NCBI GenBank assembly: GCA_904377855.1 | Contig: CAJFGS010000004.1 | Location: 36,382 to 100,381 of the forward strand | Reading direction: 5' to 3' | Source: Candidatus Avimonas merdigallinarum | Lineage (GTDB): Bacteria; Bacillota; Clostridia; Oscillospirales; Acutalibacteraceae | DNA: 64,000 nucleotides | Part shown: positions 51,405-60,105 of the stretch, one piece after another | Layout of the letters: each line of letters opens with the position of its first letter | Numbering within the stretch: the stretch's first letter is position 1 | Position numbers and translations under genes: made by a program | Notes under the pieces: model-generated | Databases searched by the model: none | The model's input: the letters and a program-made list of their open reading frames with translations, nothing else | What the model was told of the DNA's origin: nothing

Positions 51405-52355
51405 ATGGAGCAAATCGAGCCAAAAACCGTGGCGCAGCTCAATGCCATCCGCGAAAATATCCGGCAGGTCATCATCGGCAAGGACGGGGTGATCGACCTG
51501 CTGCTGATTGCCATGCTCAGCGCCGGGCATGTGCTGATTGAAGACATCCCGGGGATGGGGAAGACCACTCTGGTCTCGGCCCTGGCGTCCTCCCTGGGCT
51601 GTTCGTTCCGCCGCATTCAGTTTACCCCGGACGTCCTGCCGTCCGATATCACCGGCTTTACCATGTTCAATGTGAAAACGGGGGAGCAGGAGATGCACCC
51701 GGGCAGCATTATGAACCAGATTGTCCTGGCGGACGAAATCAACCGCACCAGCCCGAAAACCCAGTCCGCCCTGCTGGAGGTCATGCAGGAAAACCAGGTG
51801 ACCATCGACGGGGTGACGTATCCCGCCCCCGCCCCCTTTATGGTGCTGGCAACCCAGAACCCGGTGGAAATGGCGGGCACCTACCCGCTGCCGGAGGCGC
51901 AGCTTGACCGCTTCCTGATGTGCGTATCCATGGGGTATCCCTCCCATGCGGAGGAACTGGCCATCCTGGAAAGCCACCGCACCCAGCGGCCAAGGGAGCT
52001 TGGGGCGATTGTGTCCGCCCAGGACGTGCTCCGCATGCAGCGGGAGGCGGAGGGGATCCTCTGCGCGCCTCCGGTGATGGAATATATCGTCTCCATTACG
52101 GAGGCGACCCGCCGGCTGGACGATGTGCTCATCGGGGTCAGCCCCCGCGGCTCGATTGCGCTCATGCAGGCGTCCAAGGGCTGTGCCCTGCTGGCCGGGC
52201 GCTCCTATGTGCTGCCGGACGACGTGCAGAAAATGGCGCCCCCCGTGCTCTGCCACCGCCTGATTCTGCGCACGCGGGCCGGCGTCCAGAAACAGATGCC
52301 GCAGGCGATTATCGACGCGGTGCTCCACTCCGTCCCGGTCCCCGCCGTGCGATGA
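51405..52355 (+). CDS. MoxR-family AAA+ ATPase
   Basis: 316 residues. Walker A EDIPGMGKTTLVSALA (about 48), Walker B VLADEINRTSPKTQSALLE, sensor VLATQNPVEMAGTYPLPEA with arginine finger context QLDRFLM. MoxR ATPases act as chaperones with DUF58/VWA partners. Its stop overlaps the start of the DUF58 gene (ATGA), and a transglutaminase gene follows: the standard MoxR-DUF58-TgpA trio. Confidence 0.95.
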   Translation: MEQIEPKTVAQLNAIRENIRQVIIGKDGVIDLLLIAMLSAGHVLIEDIPGMGKTTLVSALASSLGCSFRRIQFTPDVLPSDITGFTMFNVKTGEQEMHPGSIMNQIVLADEINRTSPKTQSALLEVMQENQVTIDGVTYPAPAPFMVLATQNPVEMAGTYPLPEAQLDRFLMCVSMGYPSHAEELAILESHRTQRPRELGAIVSAQDVLRMQREAEGILCAPPVMEYIVSITEATRRLDDVLIGVSPRGSIALMQASKGCALLAGRSYVLPDDVQKMAPPVLCHRLILRTRAGVQKQMPQAIIDAVLHSVPVPAVR

Positions 52356-53518
52356 CGGGCCGGGGGATCGTCGGCCTTGCCCTTTTTGCGCTGATGCTGC
52401 TGGTCGGCCTGTCCACCGGCATCAGCGAAATATTCGTTGCGGCCTTTACGGCCGGCTTCCTGCTGCTGCTGGCGCTGGCTTCCGCCCTGGCGGGGGCGTT
52501 TTTACTGCGCGTGCAGCCGTCGGTTCCCGTCCGCTCGCTGGTGCGGGGGGGCGAGCTGAGGGCCGAGACGGTGCTCTCCGGCACCTTCGTCCTGCCGGTG
52601 GCCGTGGAGATGACCTGGCTTTCTCCGGACGGCAGCCGGCGCTTCGCCGCTTTCCTCTGGGGGAAGGAGCGGCGCCGGATCCCCTGCCAATTCCCCTGCC
52701 CGCACCGGGGCCTGTGGCCGACAGGGGTTGTCCGGCTCCGCTGCGGGGACCTGTTCGGCCTGTTTTCCCTGCCTGTTTCCGCCAGGCGGCGGCCTGCCCC
52801 GCCCGCCCAGGTGCTGGTATATCCGGAGCTGTACGGCCTTCCCGGGCAGCCCCCGCGGCCCTTCCCGAGCATGGATTATTCGGAAAAGAATACCGTGATT
52901 TCGGATCAGGGGGATTCCTTTTCCGATACCCGCCTGTACCGCCAGGGGGACCCGATGAAACGCATCCACTGGAAGATGTCCATCCGGACGGGTGAACTGT
53001 ATACCCGCCAGTATGAAATGCTGCTGGACCAGGTGACCTTCCTCTTTGTCGACAACAGCCGCCTGGAGGGAGAAGCACCGGAGGACGCGCTGGGATATGC
53101 GGATATGGCGGCGGAATGCGCCGCAGCGCTGGCCTATTATTATCTTTCCCACGGGCGGGCGGTGCGGCTCATTTGTTCCCATGGCGGGCTGGATGCCTGG
53201 TCGATCGACGGGTTTGAAGAAATGTATACCTATCTTGCCGGGATGGAGTTTAATGAAGAACAGCCGGCGGAGGACTGGATCCCGCAGGCGCTGGAAGAGG
53301 CCCGGCATGCCTGCGCCTGCCACCTTATTACGCGCAGGCCGGATCCGGCTGTCCTCGAATGGATGATTGGTGTCTCGTCGCCCCGCCGCCCGGCATCGCT
53401 GATTTGTACGGCGGCGGGGACGGTCCCCACGCAGGCGGAGGCGGTGGAGCAGGGGCTGCGGATCCTGCCGATTTCCGCCCCCCGGGATATCCTGGAACGA
53501 TTGGGGGAGGAAGCATGA
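52352..53518 (+). CDS. DUF58 domain protein
   Basis: 388 residues. Two N-terminal membrane helices (IVGLALFALMLLVGLST, AAFTAGFLLLLALASALAG), then an extracytosolic beta domain, then the DUF58 core SDTRLYRQGDPMKRIHWKMS (about 200) with a vWA-like fold. DUF58 proteins pair with MoxR ATPases. It overlaps its neighbours on both sides by four bases, so the three genes are translationally coupled. Confidence 0.93.
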   Translation: MTGRGIVGLALFALMLLVGLSTGISEIFVAAFTAGFLLLLALASALAGAFLLRVQPSVPVRSLVRGGELRAETVLSGTFVLPVAVEMTWLSPDGSRRFAAFLWGKERRRIPCQFPCPHRGLWPTGVVRLRCGDLFGLFSLPVSARRRPAPPAQVLVYPELYGLPGQPPRPFPSMDYSEKNTVISDQGDSFSDTRLYRQGDPMKRIHWKMSIRTGELYTRQYEMLLDQVTFLFVDNSRLEGEAPEDALGYADMAAECAAALAYYYLSHGRAVRLICSHGGLDAWSIDGFEEMYTYLAGMEFNEEQPAEDWIPQALEEARHACACHLITRRPDPAVLEWMIGVSSPRRPASLICTAAGTVPTQAEAVEQGLRILPISAPRDILERLGEEA

Positions 53519-55926
53519 GCGAACGTCCCGCCCTGAAAAGGCTTTCCCCCCTTTCAGTGGAAAACGGGAAAGCGCTGGCAATCGACGCGCTTTTCTGCTG
53601 GCTAATGAGCGTCGGCGTCCTTTTTGCGCTGCGGCAGCTTTTCCGCTTTGACAACCCCACGCCGCTGCTTTTGCTGCGGGCGATGGTGGCCGTGGGCGTC
53701 ATTGTCCTCTTAACCCGCCGCTGGTGGCTCCCGCTGGCCGTGGGCGGCGGGGTGCTGCTCCTGCTTTTTTTCAGCGGCCAATTCCTTGCCGTGCTGGAAT
53801 TTTTCCAGGGGTTGATCGACTGGTGGACCCATCTTTTCCCCCTTTCCTCCCCCTACAATACGCCGGAAAACGTGGAACTGGTCCTTTGGCTTATCGCGTT
53901 CGGGGTATGCGCCATGCTGTTCCTGATGGTGCGGCGGTTCCCTTCCCCTCTGCTCCTGTTCTTCTTTGCAGGGGCGCTGTTCACTGTCATATACGTCAGC
54001 GGCTTCCGGGATAACCGGACGGCGCTGTTTTTCCTCCTGGCGGGAGGCGGCGGGCTCCTTGCCCGCAAGCTGTATACCCGCCTTTGCCGGCGGGCGGACG
54101 GCGTGACCGGCTCCCGCAGCCGGGTGCTGCTGGGCGGACTGGCACTCTGTGCGGCCGGCGCCCTGCTGATGTCGGCGCTGGTCCCGGCGGATACGTCGGG
54201 CTGGCGGAATCCGCAGCTTTCCGCCCAATGGAACAGACTGCACGGGATGCTGAGGCAGGAGCTGTCGCCTATCCGCAACTCCCTTTTTTCGCTGCAGTCC
54301 TCCGGCCTCCTGACGAATCCGGGGGAACTGGGCGGGGATCTGCACCTGAGCCATACGCCGGTGCTGCAGGTGGAGGCGGAACGCCCGACCCTGCTGAAAG
54401 GGGCGGTCTATTCGCGGTATACCGGACGGATGTGGGAAACCGAACCGGCCGACGAGTTCGTGCTGCCTCCCTCGCTGAGCAGTTCCGTGGAACGCCGGGT
54501 GTTTTCGGAAACATTCGGGCTGCATCTGCCCCGAGACGCGGCGGGGGGGAATCCGCTGGCCGACGACATGCTTTATGCGGATGCGCAGGTGACCCTTCTG
54601 CCCGGCGGCTATTCCCTGTATGTCCCCGACCGGCTCGCCTCCCTGGAAGCGCTGAACGGGCCGGACATGCCCCTGCTGTTTAACCTGCGCTCCGAGGTGT
54701 TTTCCCGTTCCCTGCTTCCGGAGAGGTATCAGTACAGCCTGCGGTATGCCCACTTTGACCGCGAAAGGGATGGGATAGCGGAGCGGATAGCCGAGATAGA
54801 AAGCACGGCTTCGGACAGCTACGACCAGTATTACGAGCAGGCGGCCGCCCGGTATCTTCAGCTCCCGGCCTCCCTCCCGGCCTCTGTTTCTGCCATGGCG
54901 TGGGAAATCGCAGGGGATGAGCCTTCCGCCTACCGGCAGATGGAGCGGCTGGAGGAGTATCTCAGCCGCACGTATGAATATACGACCACCCCGGGCGACG
55001 CCCCCCAGGGGAGGGATTTTGTCGAGTATTTCCTGGAAACCGGGCGGGGATACTGCGTCTATTTTGCCTCCGCCATGGCGGTCATGGCCCGGACGCTGGG
55101 CGTCCCGTCCCGCTTTGTGGTGGGCTATGGGCTGCAGGCGTCCGGCTACGGCTGGACGGCCTATGAGGATACCGCGCACGCCTGGGTGGAGTGTTATATC
55201 CGCGGCGTCGGCTGGGTGACGTTCGATCCGACGGCCGGCTCCGTTTACCGCGACCCGATCGCCCTGGGCGCGCAGGGGGTTATCCCCCCGGCCGGCACCA
55301 CCACCGTCACGCCGCCCGGCGGGACGGGCACCGGGCCTTCCACCGATGCTTCCACCACCGCTGCCACCACCTCCACCGCTCCCGGCAGTTCGACGGCCCC
55401 GTCAGGGACGGCCGACGTCCCGCCGCCGGGCGCACAGGGGGGCAATGGGCTCCTGTGGAAGCTCCTGGCGTGCGCCGCGGCCGTCCTATTGCTGGCGGGG
55501 CTTGTGGTCCTGCGGGTGCTCCGCCGCCGGCACCGGTTTGAACTGCCGGTGCTGCGCGCCCGGCTGCCGGACGCCGCGGCCTGCGCCGACGCCTATTACA
55601 GCGACATCCTCCGGCAGCTCCGCCTGCTGGGGCTGTCTCCCGCGCTGGGAGAAACCATGCGCGACTTCGGGCAGCGGGCGGCGCGCGCCCTCCCCGCGCT
55701 GCTGCAAAAGGGCGGGAAAGCGCGCGCAGGCAGGCAGCCTGAGCCGCCTCCGGCCGTTCCCCTGAACGAGGCGCTGGCCATCGTCATGGACTGGCGGTAC
55801 GGCCGGAAAGCGCCGGGGGAAACGGAGCTCGAGCGGCTGGCAGAAACCCACGACGGGCTGGAATGGCTGGTCCGCCGGAAGCTGGGGGCCTTCCGGTATT
55901 TCCTGCGCCGCCGGCTGTTTGGGTAA
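53515..55926 (+). CDS. Membrane transglutaminase-like protease (TgpA type)
   Basis: 803 residues. About five to six helices in the first 220, an extracytosolic region, then a transglutaminase-like core with the catalytic triad Cys514 (RGYCVYFASAMA), His555 (DTAHAWVECY) and Asp571 (VTFDPTAGS). A Thr/Pro-rich linker, one more helix (about 650-665) and a cytosolic DUF4129-like tail follow. Cysteine-protease-like activity on the outer face is expected, with MoxR and DUF58 as partners; substrates are unknown. Confidence 0.93.
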   Translation: MSERPALKRLSPLSVENGKALAIDALFCWLMSVGVLFALRQLFRFDNPTPLLLLRAMVAVGVIVLLTRRWWLPLAVGGGVLLLLFFSGQFLAVLEFFQGLIDWWTHLFPLSSPYNTPENVELVLWLIAFGVCAMLFLMVRRFPSPLLLFFFAGALFTVIYVSGFRDNRTALFFLLAGGGGLLARKLYTRLCRRADGVTGSRSRVLLGGLALCAAGALLMSALVPADTSGWRNPQLSAQWNRLHGMLRQELSPIRNSLFSLQSSGLLTNPGELGGDLHLSHTPVLQVEAERPTLLKGAVYSRYTGRMWETEPADEFVLPPSLSSSVERRVFSETFGLHLPRDAAGGNPLADDMLYADAQVTLLPGGYSLYVPDRLASLEALNGPDMPLLFNLRSEVFSRSLLPERYQYSLRYAHFDRERDGIAERIAEIESTASDSYDQYYEQAAARYLQLPASLPASVSAMAWEIAGDEPSAYRQMERLEEYLSRTYEYTTTPGDAPQGRDFVEYFLETGRGYCVYFASAMAVMARTLGVPSRFVVGYGLQASGYGWTAYEDTAHAWVECYIRGVGWVTFDPTAGSVYRDPIALGAQGVIPPAGTTTVTPPGGTGTGPSTDASTTAATTSTAPGSSTAPSGTADVPPPGAQGGNGLLWKLLACAAAVLLLAGLVVLRVLRRRHRFELPVLRARLPDAAACADAYYSDILRQLRLLGLSPALGETMRDFGQRAARALPALLQKGGKARAGRQPEPPPAVPLNEALAIVMDWRYGRKAPGETELERLAETHDGLEWLVRRKLGAFRYFLRRRLFG

Positions 55927-55969
55927 AGCAGGAAAAAAGCGCGCATTTTTTCCAAAGCTGTGGTATAAT

Positions 55970-56001
55970 AAGCGGGAACAGTTCGGCTGTTCCCGCTTAT
56001 T
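55970..56001 (+). terminator. Terminator of the moxR operon
   Basis: AAGCGGGAACAG / CTGTTCCCGCTT, 12-bp perfect stem, 5-base loop, then ATTTAT. TGGTATAAT (55961-55969, extended -10) directly precedes it; if that is the nadE promoter its RNA would start inside this hairpin. Confidence 0.7.
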
Positions 56002-56072
56002 TATGACATGGTTTCCCGGAAGGCAGGCGCCCGCCCGCCTTCCTCAAAAGCCGGAAAGGACGAAAACACACG

Positions 56073-57965
56073 ATGAATGACGGTTATCTCCGCGCAGCAG
56101 CCGCTACCCCGGCCATCCGGGTGGCGGACTGCGCGTATAATGCCCAGCGGATCCTGGAGATGGCGGCGTCCGCCCCGGCGGATACCTCCCTCCTGGTTTT
56201 CCCTGAGCTCTGCGTTACCGGATACACCTGCGGCGACCTGTTTTTCCAGCCCTCCCTGCTGAAGGGGGCGGAGGAGGCGGTGGCCCGGATCCTCCGGGAA
56301 ACGGCGGCGCTGGATATGGTCCTCGTGGTGGGCGTGCCGGTGGCCAGCCGGTCGGGGCTCTATAACTGCGCGGCGGTCTGCCACCGCGGGCGGCTGCTGG
56401 GGCTGGTGCCCAAATCCTCCCTGCCCGCCTACGCGGAATTCTACGAGAGCCGCTGGTTCACCCCGGCCGGGGAGGAGGAAACCGCCCTGCGGTATGCGGG
56501 GCAGGACGCCCTGCTTTCCCGCAGCCAGATTTTCGCCTGCCGCTCCCTGCCCGATTTCCGGCTGGGGGTGGAAATCTGCGAGGATCTGTGGGCCTCACCC
56601 CAGCCGTCGGAACGGCTGGCCGCCGCGGGGGCGACCGTGATTGCCAACCTGTCGGCCAGCACCGAAGGGATCGGTAAGCCGGCCTACCGGCGGCAGCTGG
56701 TTTCCCTGCAGTCGGCCCGGCTGTTCTGCGCCTATGTGTTCGCGGACGCGGGGGAGGGGGAATCCACTACCGACGTGGTCTTCTCCGGCCATAACATCAT
56801 CGCGGAAAACGGCACGGTGCTGGCGGAAAGCCCCCGCTTCACCACCGGGGTGATTTCCACCGAAATCGATCTGGCCCATCTCGCTTTCGACCGGAGGAAA
56901 ACGACGACCTGCACCAATTCCGGCCGCATGACGGAGGTCCCCTTCGACCTCGCGGTCAAGCCGCTGACGCTGACCCGCCCGGTTTCGCCCGCCCCCTTTG
57001 TCCCTGGGAATATGGATGCGCAGGAGGCCTGCTGCGAGGAAATCCTGAACATCCAGGCGGCGGGGCTGGCCAAGCGGCTGGAACACACCGGGGGCTGCGC
57101 GGTGCTGGGCCTGTCCGGAGGGCTGGATTCCGCCCTGGCGCTGCTGGTGACGGCGCGGGCGTACGATCGGCTGGCCAAGCCGCGCAGCGAAATCCACGCC
57201 GCGACCATGCCCTGCTTCGGCACCACCAGCCGGACCCTCAACAATGCCCGCACCCTGGCCAAGGCCTGCGGCGCGACGCTGCATGAAATCGACATTACCC
57301 GCGCCGTGACCCAGCATCTCAGCGATATCGGGCATGCCGGCGCGCACGACGTCACCTACGAAAACGCCCAGGCGCGGGAACGCACCCAGGTGCTGATGGA
57401 CCTTGCCAACCAGCGGAACGGCCTGGTGATCGGCACCGGCGATCTGTCCGAGCTGGCGCTCGGCTGGGCGACCTACAACGGGGACCATATGTCCATGTAC
57501 GGGGTGAACGCTTCGGTGCCCAAGACCCTGGTGCGGTATCTGGTGGACTACGAGGCCAGGCGGTACGGGGGGGTTGTCGGCGGCGCGCTGACCGATATTC
57601 TGGACACCCCGGTCAGCCCCGAGCTTCTCCCGCCCGAGGACGGGCAGATCTCCCAGAAAACCGAGGAACTGGTCGGGCCGTATGAACTGCACGACTTTTT
57701 CCTGTATCATTTCCTCCGCTTCGGGGATTCCCCGGCGAAAATCTACCGGCTGGCGGTGTATGCCTTTGCCGGCCGCTTTGCGGACGAGGAGATAAAGAAG
57801 TGGCTCAAGACCTTCTGCCGCCGCTTCTTCACCCAGCAGTTCAAGCGTTCCTGCCTGCCGGACGGCCCCCGGGTGGGGAGCGTCGCGCTCTCTCCCCGCG
57901 GGGACTGGCGGATGCCCTCCGACGCGTCCGCAGCCATCTGGCTGGCGGAGGCCGAAGCGCTGTAA
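56073..57965 (+). CDS. nadE: Glutamine-dependent NAD+ synthetase
   Basis: 630 residues, two domains. The N-terminal nitrilase-type glutaminase (about 1-280) shows the Glu in LVFPELCVTGYTCGD, the Lys in PKSSLPAYAEFYE and the Cys in LGVEICEDLWAS. The C-terminal synthetase has the PP-loop GLSGGLDSALALLV, then GTGDLSELALGWATYNGDHM. It converts nicotinate adenine dinucleotide to NAD using glutamine as nitrogen source. ATG 56073 follows GGAAAGGACG. Stand-alone gene ending at a strong terminator. Confidence 0.96.
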   Translation: MNDGYLRAAAATPAIRVADCAYNAQRILEMAASAPADTSLLVFPELCVTGYTCGDLFFQPSLLKGAEEAVARILRETAALDMVLVVGVPVASRSGLYNCAAVCHRGRLLGLVPKSSLPAYAEFYESRWFTPAGEEETALRYAGQDALLSRSQIFACRSLPDFRLGVEICEDLWASPQPSERLAAAGATVIANLSASTEGIGKPAYRRQLVSLQSARLFCAYVFADAGEGESTTDVVFSGHNIIAENGTVLAESPRFTTGVISTEIDLAHLAFDRRKTTTCTNSGRMTEVPFDLAVKPLTLTRPVSPAPFVPGNMDAQEACCEEILNIQAAGLAKRLEHTGGCAVLGLSGGLDSALALLVTARAYDRLAKPRSEIHAATMPCFGTTSRTLNNARTLAKACGATLHEIDITRAVTQHLSDIGHAGAHDVTYENAQARERTQVLMDLANQRNGLVIGTGDLSELALGWATYNGDHMSMYGVNASVPKTLVRYLVDYEARRYGGVVGGALTDILDTPVSPELLPPEDGQISQKTEELVGPYELHDFFLYHFLRFGDSPAKIYRLAVYAFAGRFADEEIKKWLKTFCRRFFTQQFKRSCLPDGPRVGSVALSPRGDWRMPSDASAAIWLAEAEAL

Positions 57966-57970
57966 AGAGC

Positions 57971-58011
57971 AATCCGGGGCTTTCCCTTGAAATGGGAAAG
58001 CCCCGGATTTT
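57971..58011. terminator. Bidirectional terminator after nadE
   Basis: AATCCGGGGCTTTCCC / GGGAAAGCCCCGGATT, 16-bp perfect stem, 7-base loop, followed by TTT; also placed to end the convergent anti-sigma gene. Confidence 0.92.
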
Positions 58012-58030
58012 GACATGTCCGCCCCGGTTT

Positions 58031-59080
58031 TCAGGCCTCTGGCCCGTCCGCCGGCCCGATTTGGAGGATCTGCTGCCGCCAAAGCGTCGCAATGGTGGCC
58101 GGCTCCCCGGTATAGGTGACGGTTATCCGGTCGCCCAGCGCATAGTTTTCTGCTTCCCCGGGGGGCAGGTCAATCCCCAGCGATACGGGTTCCTCCCCGC
58201 CTTCCAGGGCGATTGCAATATGCTGCGCCGTCCGGTCCACCACCGTGACCCTGCCGCAGACAGTACGGGTGCCGCCAGCGGGCGGGTCAGACGCCTTCAC
58301 CAGCGCCGCCAGCCCCCGCAGGAAATCCGACTCCGATACGTTTTTGGTCCCCACATAATAGCCCACGCCGTTTTGCAGGAACTCCACGTAATAGCAGCTG
58401 CTCCCGTCCTCGTCCGTGTAGTGGAAAAGCGCGAGGGACCGCCCGTTCAGTTCGGTGAACCGCAGCTCGTCCTCCGAAAGGAGGAAGATATCGTAGGGAT
58501 GCTGGAACGCCTTGGCGAGGGTGACGGAAAAGATCCGCTCTTTCCCGGCTTCCCCGGCGGCAAAGGCGACGCTGTTGCCGTCGTAATACACCCCACGGTC
58601 TGCGGTCCGGTAAACGCCGTACCCGCCCTCCGGCGGGACGCGGCGGAAACCGGGCAGCGCTTCCTCCACGGGAAGGGCTATCCCGAAATAGTCCAGCAGC
58701 TCGTCATACGTCATGGGGGTAAAATCTTCGCCCATCAGGTTGATTTGGTTGACTGCGCCGCCCGGGGCGCCGCTCTCGTTGATGTCCGCCTCGATGGAAA
58801 GCGGCGGCTGCCCGCCCGCCGGCGAGGAAGCGGCGGAGGAAGGCGCGGAGGTTGACCCGGAAGATGCCGCCGGTTCGGTGGGGAAAGGGAAGGACAGGAC
58901 GGCGGCGCAGGCGGCCGCGGCCGCAGCCGCCCCCACCCCTTTCCACAGGAAACGGGCCGGCCGGTTCCTCCGGGAACGGCGCGCACAGCGGTATGCCAGG
59001 AAATCCTCCGTGTCCTGGAGGAGAGCGTCGTCGATCCCGCCGATCGCCCGAAACAGCTGTTCTTTACTCATGGAATTCAT
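58031..59080 (-). CDS. Putative anti-sigma factor or sigma-linked membrane protein
   Basis: 349 residues. A short cytosolic N-terminus (MSKEQLFRAIGGIDDALLQD), one membrane helix (about 47-66) and a long outer region with a Ser/Ala/Pro linker and a beta-rich part (YGVYRTADRGVYYDGNSVAF, DRITVTYTGEPATIATLW). The first 40 residues resemble the cytosolic part of anti-sigma proteins paired with ECF factors in Clostridia. Its start overlaps the end of the ECF sigma gene by 17 bases, with GGAGG nine bases upstream of ATG 59080. Function is inferred from this coupling and topology, not from a recognised domain. Confidence 0.7.
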   Translation of the reverse strand: MNSMSKEQLFRAIGGIDDALLQDTEDFLAYRCARRSRRNRPARFLWKGVGAAAAAAACAAVLSFPFPTEPAASSGSTSAPSSAASSPAGGQPPLSIEADINESGAPGGAVNQINLMGEDFTPMTYDELLDYFGIALPVEEALPGFRRVPPEGGYGVYRTADRGVYYDGNSVAFAAGEAGKERIFSVTLAKAFQHPYDIFLLSEDELRFTELNGRSLALFHYTDEDGSSCYYVEFLQNGVGYYVGTKNVSESDFLRGLAALVKASDPPAGGTRTVCGRVTVVDRTAQHIAIALEGGEEPVSLGIDLPPGEAENYALGDRITVTYTGEPATIATLWRQQILQIGPADGPEA

Positions 59081-59645
59081 GGAATAAGGCCTCCTTTTCC
59101 AGAAATTGCTTCAAGCCGGAACGGATACGGCTGAGCATATTCGCCGTTTTCGTTTCGCTGAAGCCGAAAAGCGCGGAAATTTCCTTGATCGAGTAGCAAT
59201 ACCAGTACCGGCAGACAAATACCCGCCGTTTTTCCCGGGACAGGGTGGATAGATAGCGGGAAACGGCGCGGGAAATCGCCTCGCCTTCCATTTCCTGTTC
59301 CGCCTCCTGCTCCACCGTCCGGCTGGCGGGCAGGCATTCCCCCAGCTCGTCGAGGGAGAGCGCGGCCTCCCCGCCCCGTTTGGCGGCGTTTCTCCGGCTC
59401 AGCCGGTTTAAGGCGATCCGGCGGGTCAGCTTGCCCAGGAAGGCGGAGAGGTTGGCCGGGCGGTGGGGAGGGATGCTGTTCCACGCGGCCAGGTAGGCGT
59501 CGTTCACGCATTCCTCCGCGTCCTCGTCGCAGCGCAGGATGTTGTACGCGATGCGGCGGCAGTACTGCCTGTATTTGGCGTCGGTGGCCGGGACGGCCTG
59601 CGCGGACCGTGCCCAGTATAATTCGACGATGCGGCCGTCCTCCAC
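59064..59645 (-). CDS. ECF-type RNA polymerase sigma factor
   Basis: 193 residues. Region 2 is seen as YCRRIAYNILRCDEDAEECV and NDAYLAAWNSIPPHRPANL; region 4 as LSREKRRVFVCRYWYCYSIK and EISALFGFSETKTANMLSRI. Start at GTG 59645 with AAGGAGGGGG upstream. Coupled to the anti-sigma-like gene by overlap. The promoter could not be placed with confidence; a TATACT at about 59689-59694 lacks a good -35, which would fit autoregulation by the sigma factor itself. Confidence 0.92.
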   Translation of the reverse strand: MEDGRIVELYWARSAQAVPATDAKYRQYCRRIAYNILRCDEDAEECVNDAYLAAWNSIPPHRPANLSAFLGKLTRRIALNRLSRRNAAKRGGEAALSLDELGECLPASRTVEQEAEQEMEGEAISRAVSRYLSTLSREKRRVFVCRYWYCYSIKEISALFGFSETKTANMLSRIRSGLKQFLEKEALFHEFHE

Positions 59646-59792
59646 GGCGTCCCCCTCCTTCCCCTGTTTGAAAAAGGCCTTTTCACCCAGTATACTCAGG
59701 AAAACGGAAAATTTCTCGCACCGTTTGAGCCGGTTTTTGAAAAATGCCCCGCAGGGCCGGGAGGAGGCCGGCCGCCGGCGGGAAAATTCGCC

Positions 59793-59821
59793 TTGACAAA
59801 GGCCGGGCGGACGCGTATAAT
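59793..59821 (+). promoter_or_regulatory. Promoter of the leu operon
   Basis: TTGACA (59793-59798), 17 bases, TATAAT (59816-59821): perfect consensus, as usual upstream of a T-box. Confidence 0.9.
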
Positions 59822-59827
59822 GACGTT

Positions 59828-60082
59828 AAAGACGATGAAGGGAATAAGACACGGCGCTTTCGCGCGCAGAGAGCCGGCGGCTGGTGTGAGCCGGCGGCGG
59901 GGCCCGTGTGGATAGCTCATCCCGGAGTTGCCCGCCTGATAAGGGCGGGACGGCAGGCGCCGTTACCAGCCGGAGCCTTGTTGGAGGCTCGCAAAGGGGC
60001 TTGGCCTTATGGGCGAGCCTGAATTAGGGTGGTACCACGTGTGCATGATGCGCTCGTCCCTATGCGGGGACGGGCGTTTTTT
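59828..60082 (+). promoter_or_regulatory. T-box riboswitch, probably leucine-specific
   Basis: A ~255-nt leader ending in the T-box sequence AGGGTGGTACCACG (60026-60039) and an intrinsic terminator (60051-60082: CGCTCGTCCC pairing with GGGGACGGGCG, then TTTTTT). The 5' half folds into long GC-rich stems as expected for stem I. A CTC at 59916-59918 is a candidate Leu specifier codon, placed by eye only. Uncharged tRNA-Leu would stabilise the antiterminator and turn on leuA. Confidence 0.93.
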
Positions 60083-60105
60083 ATTTCAAAAAGGAGGTTT
60101 TCGGC

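Noticed and set aside
55245..55445. Thr/Val-rich short frames opposite the linker of the transglutaminase
   Set aside because: Low-complexity complement of the Thr/Pro linker.
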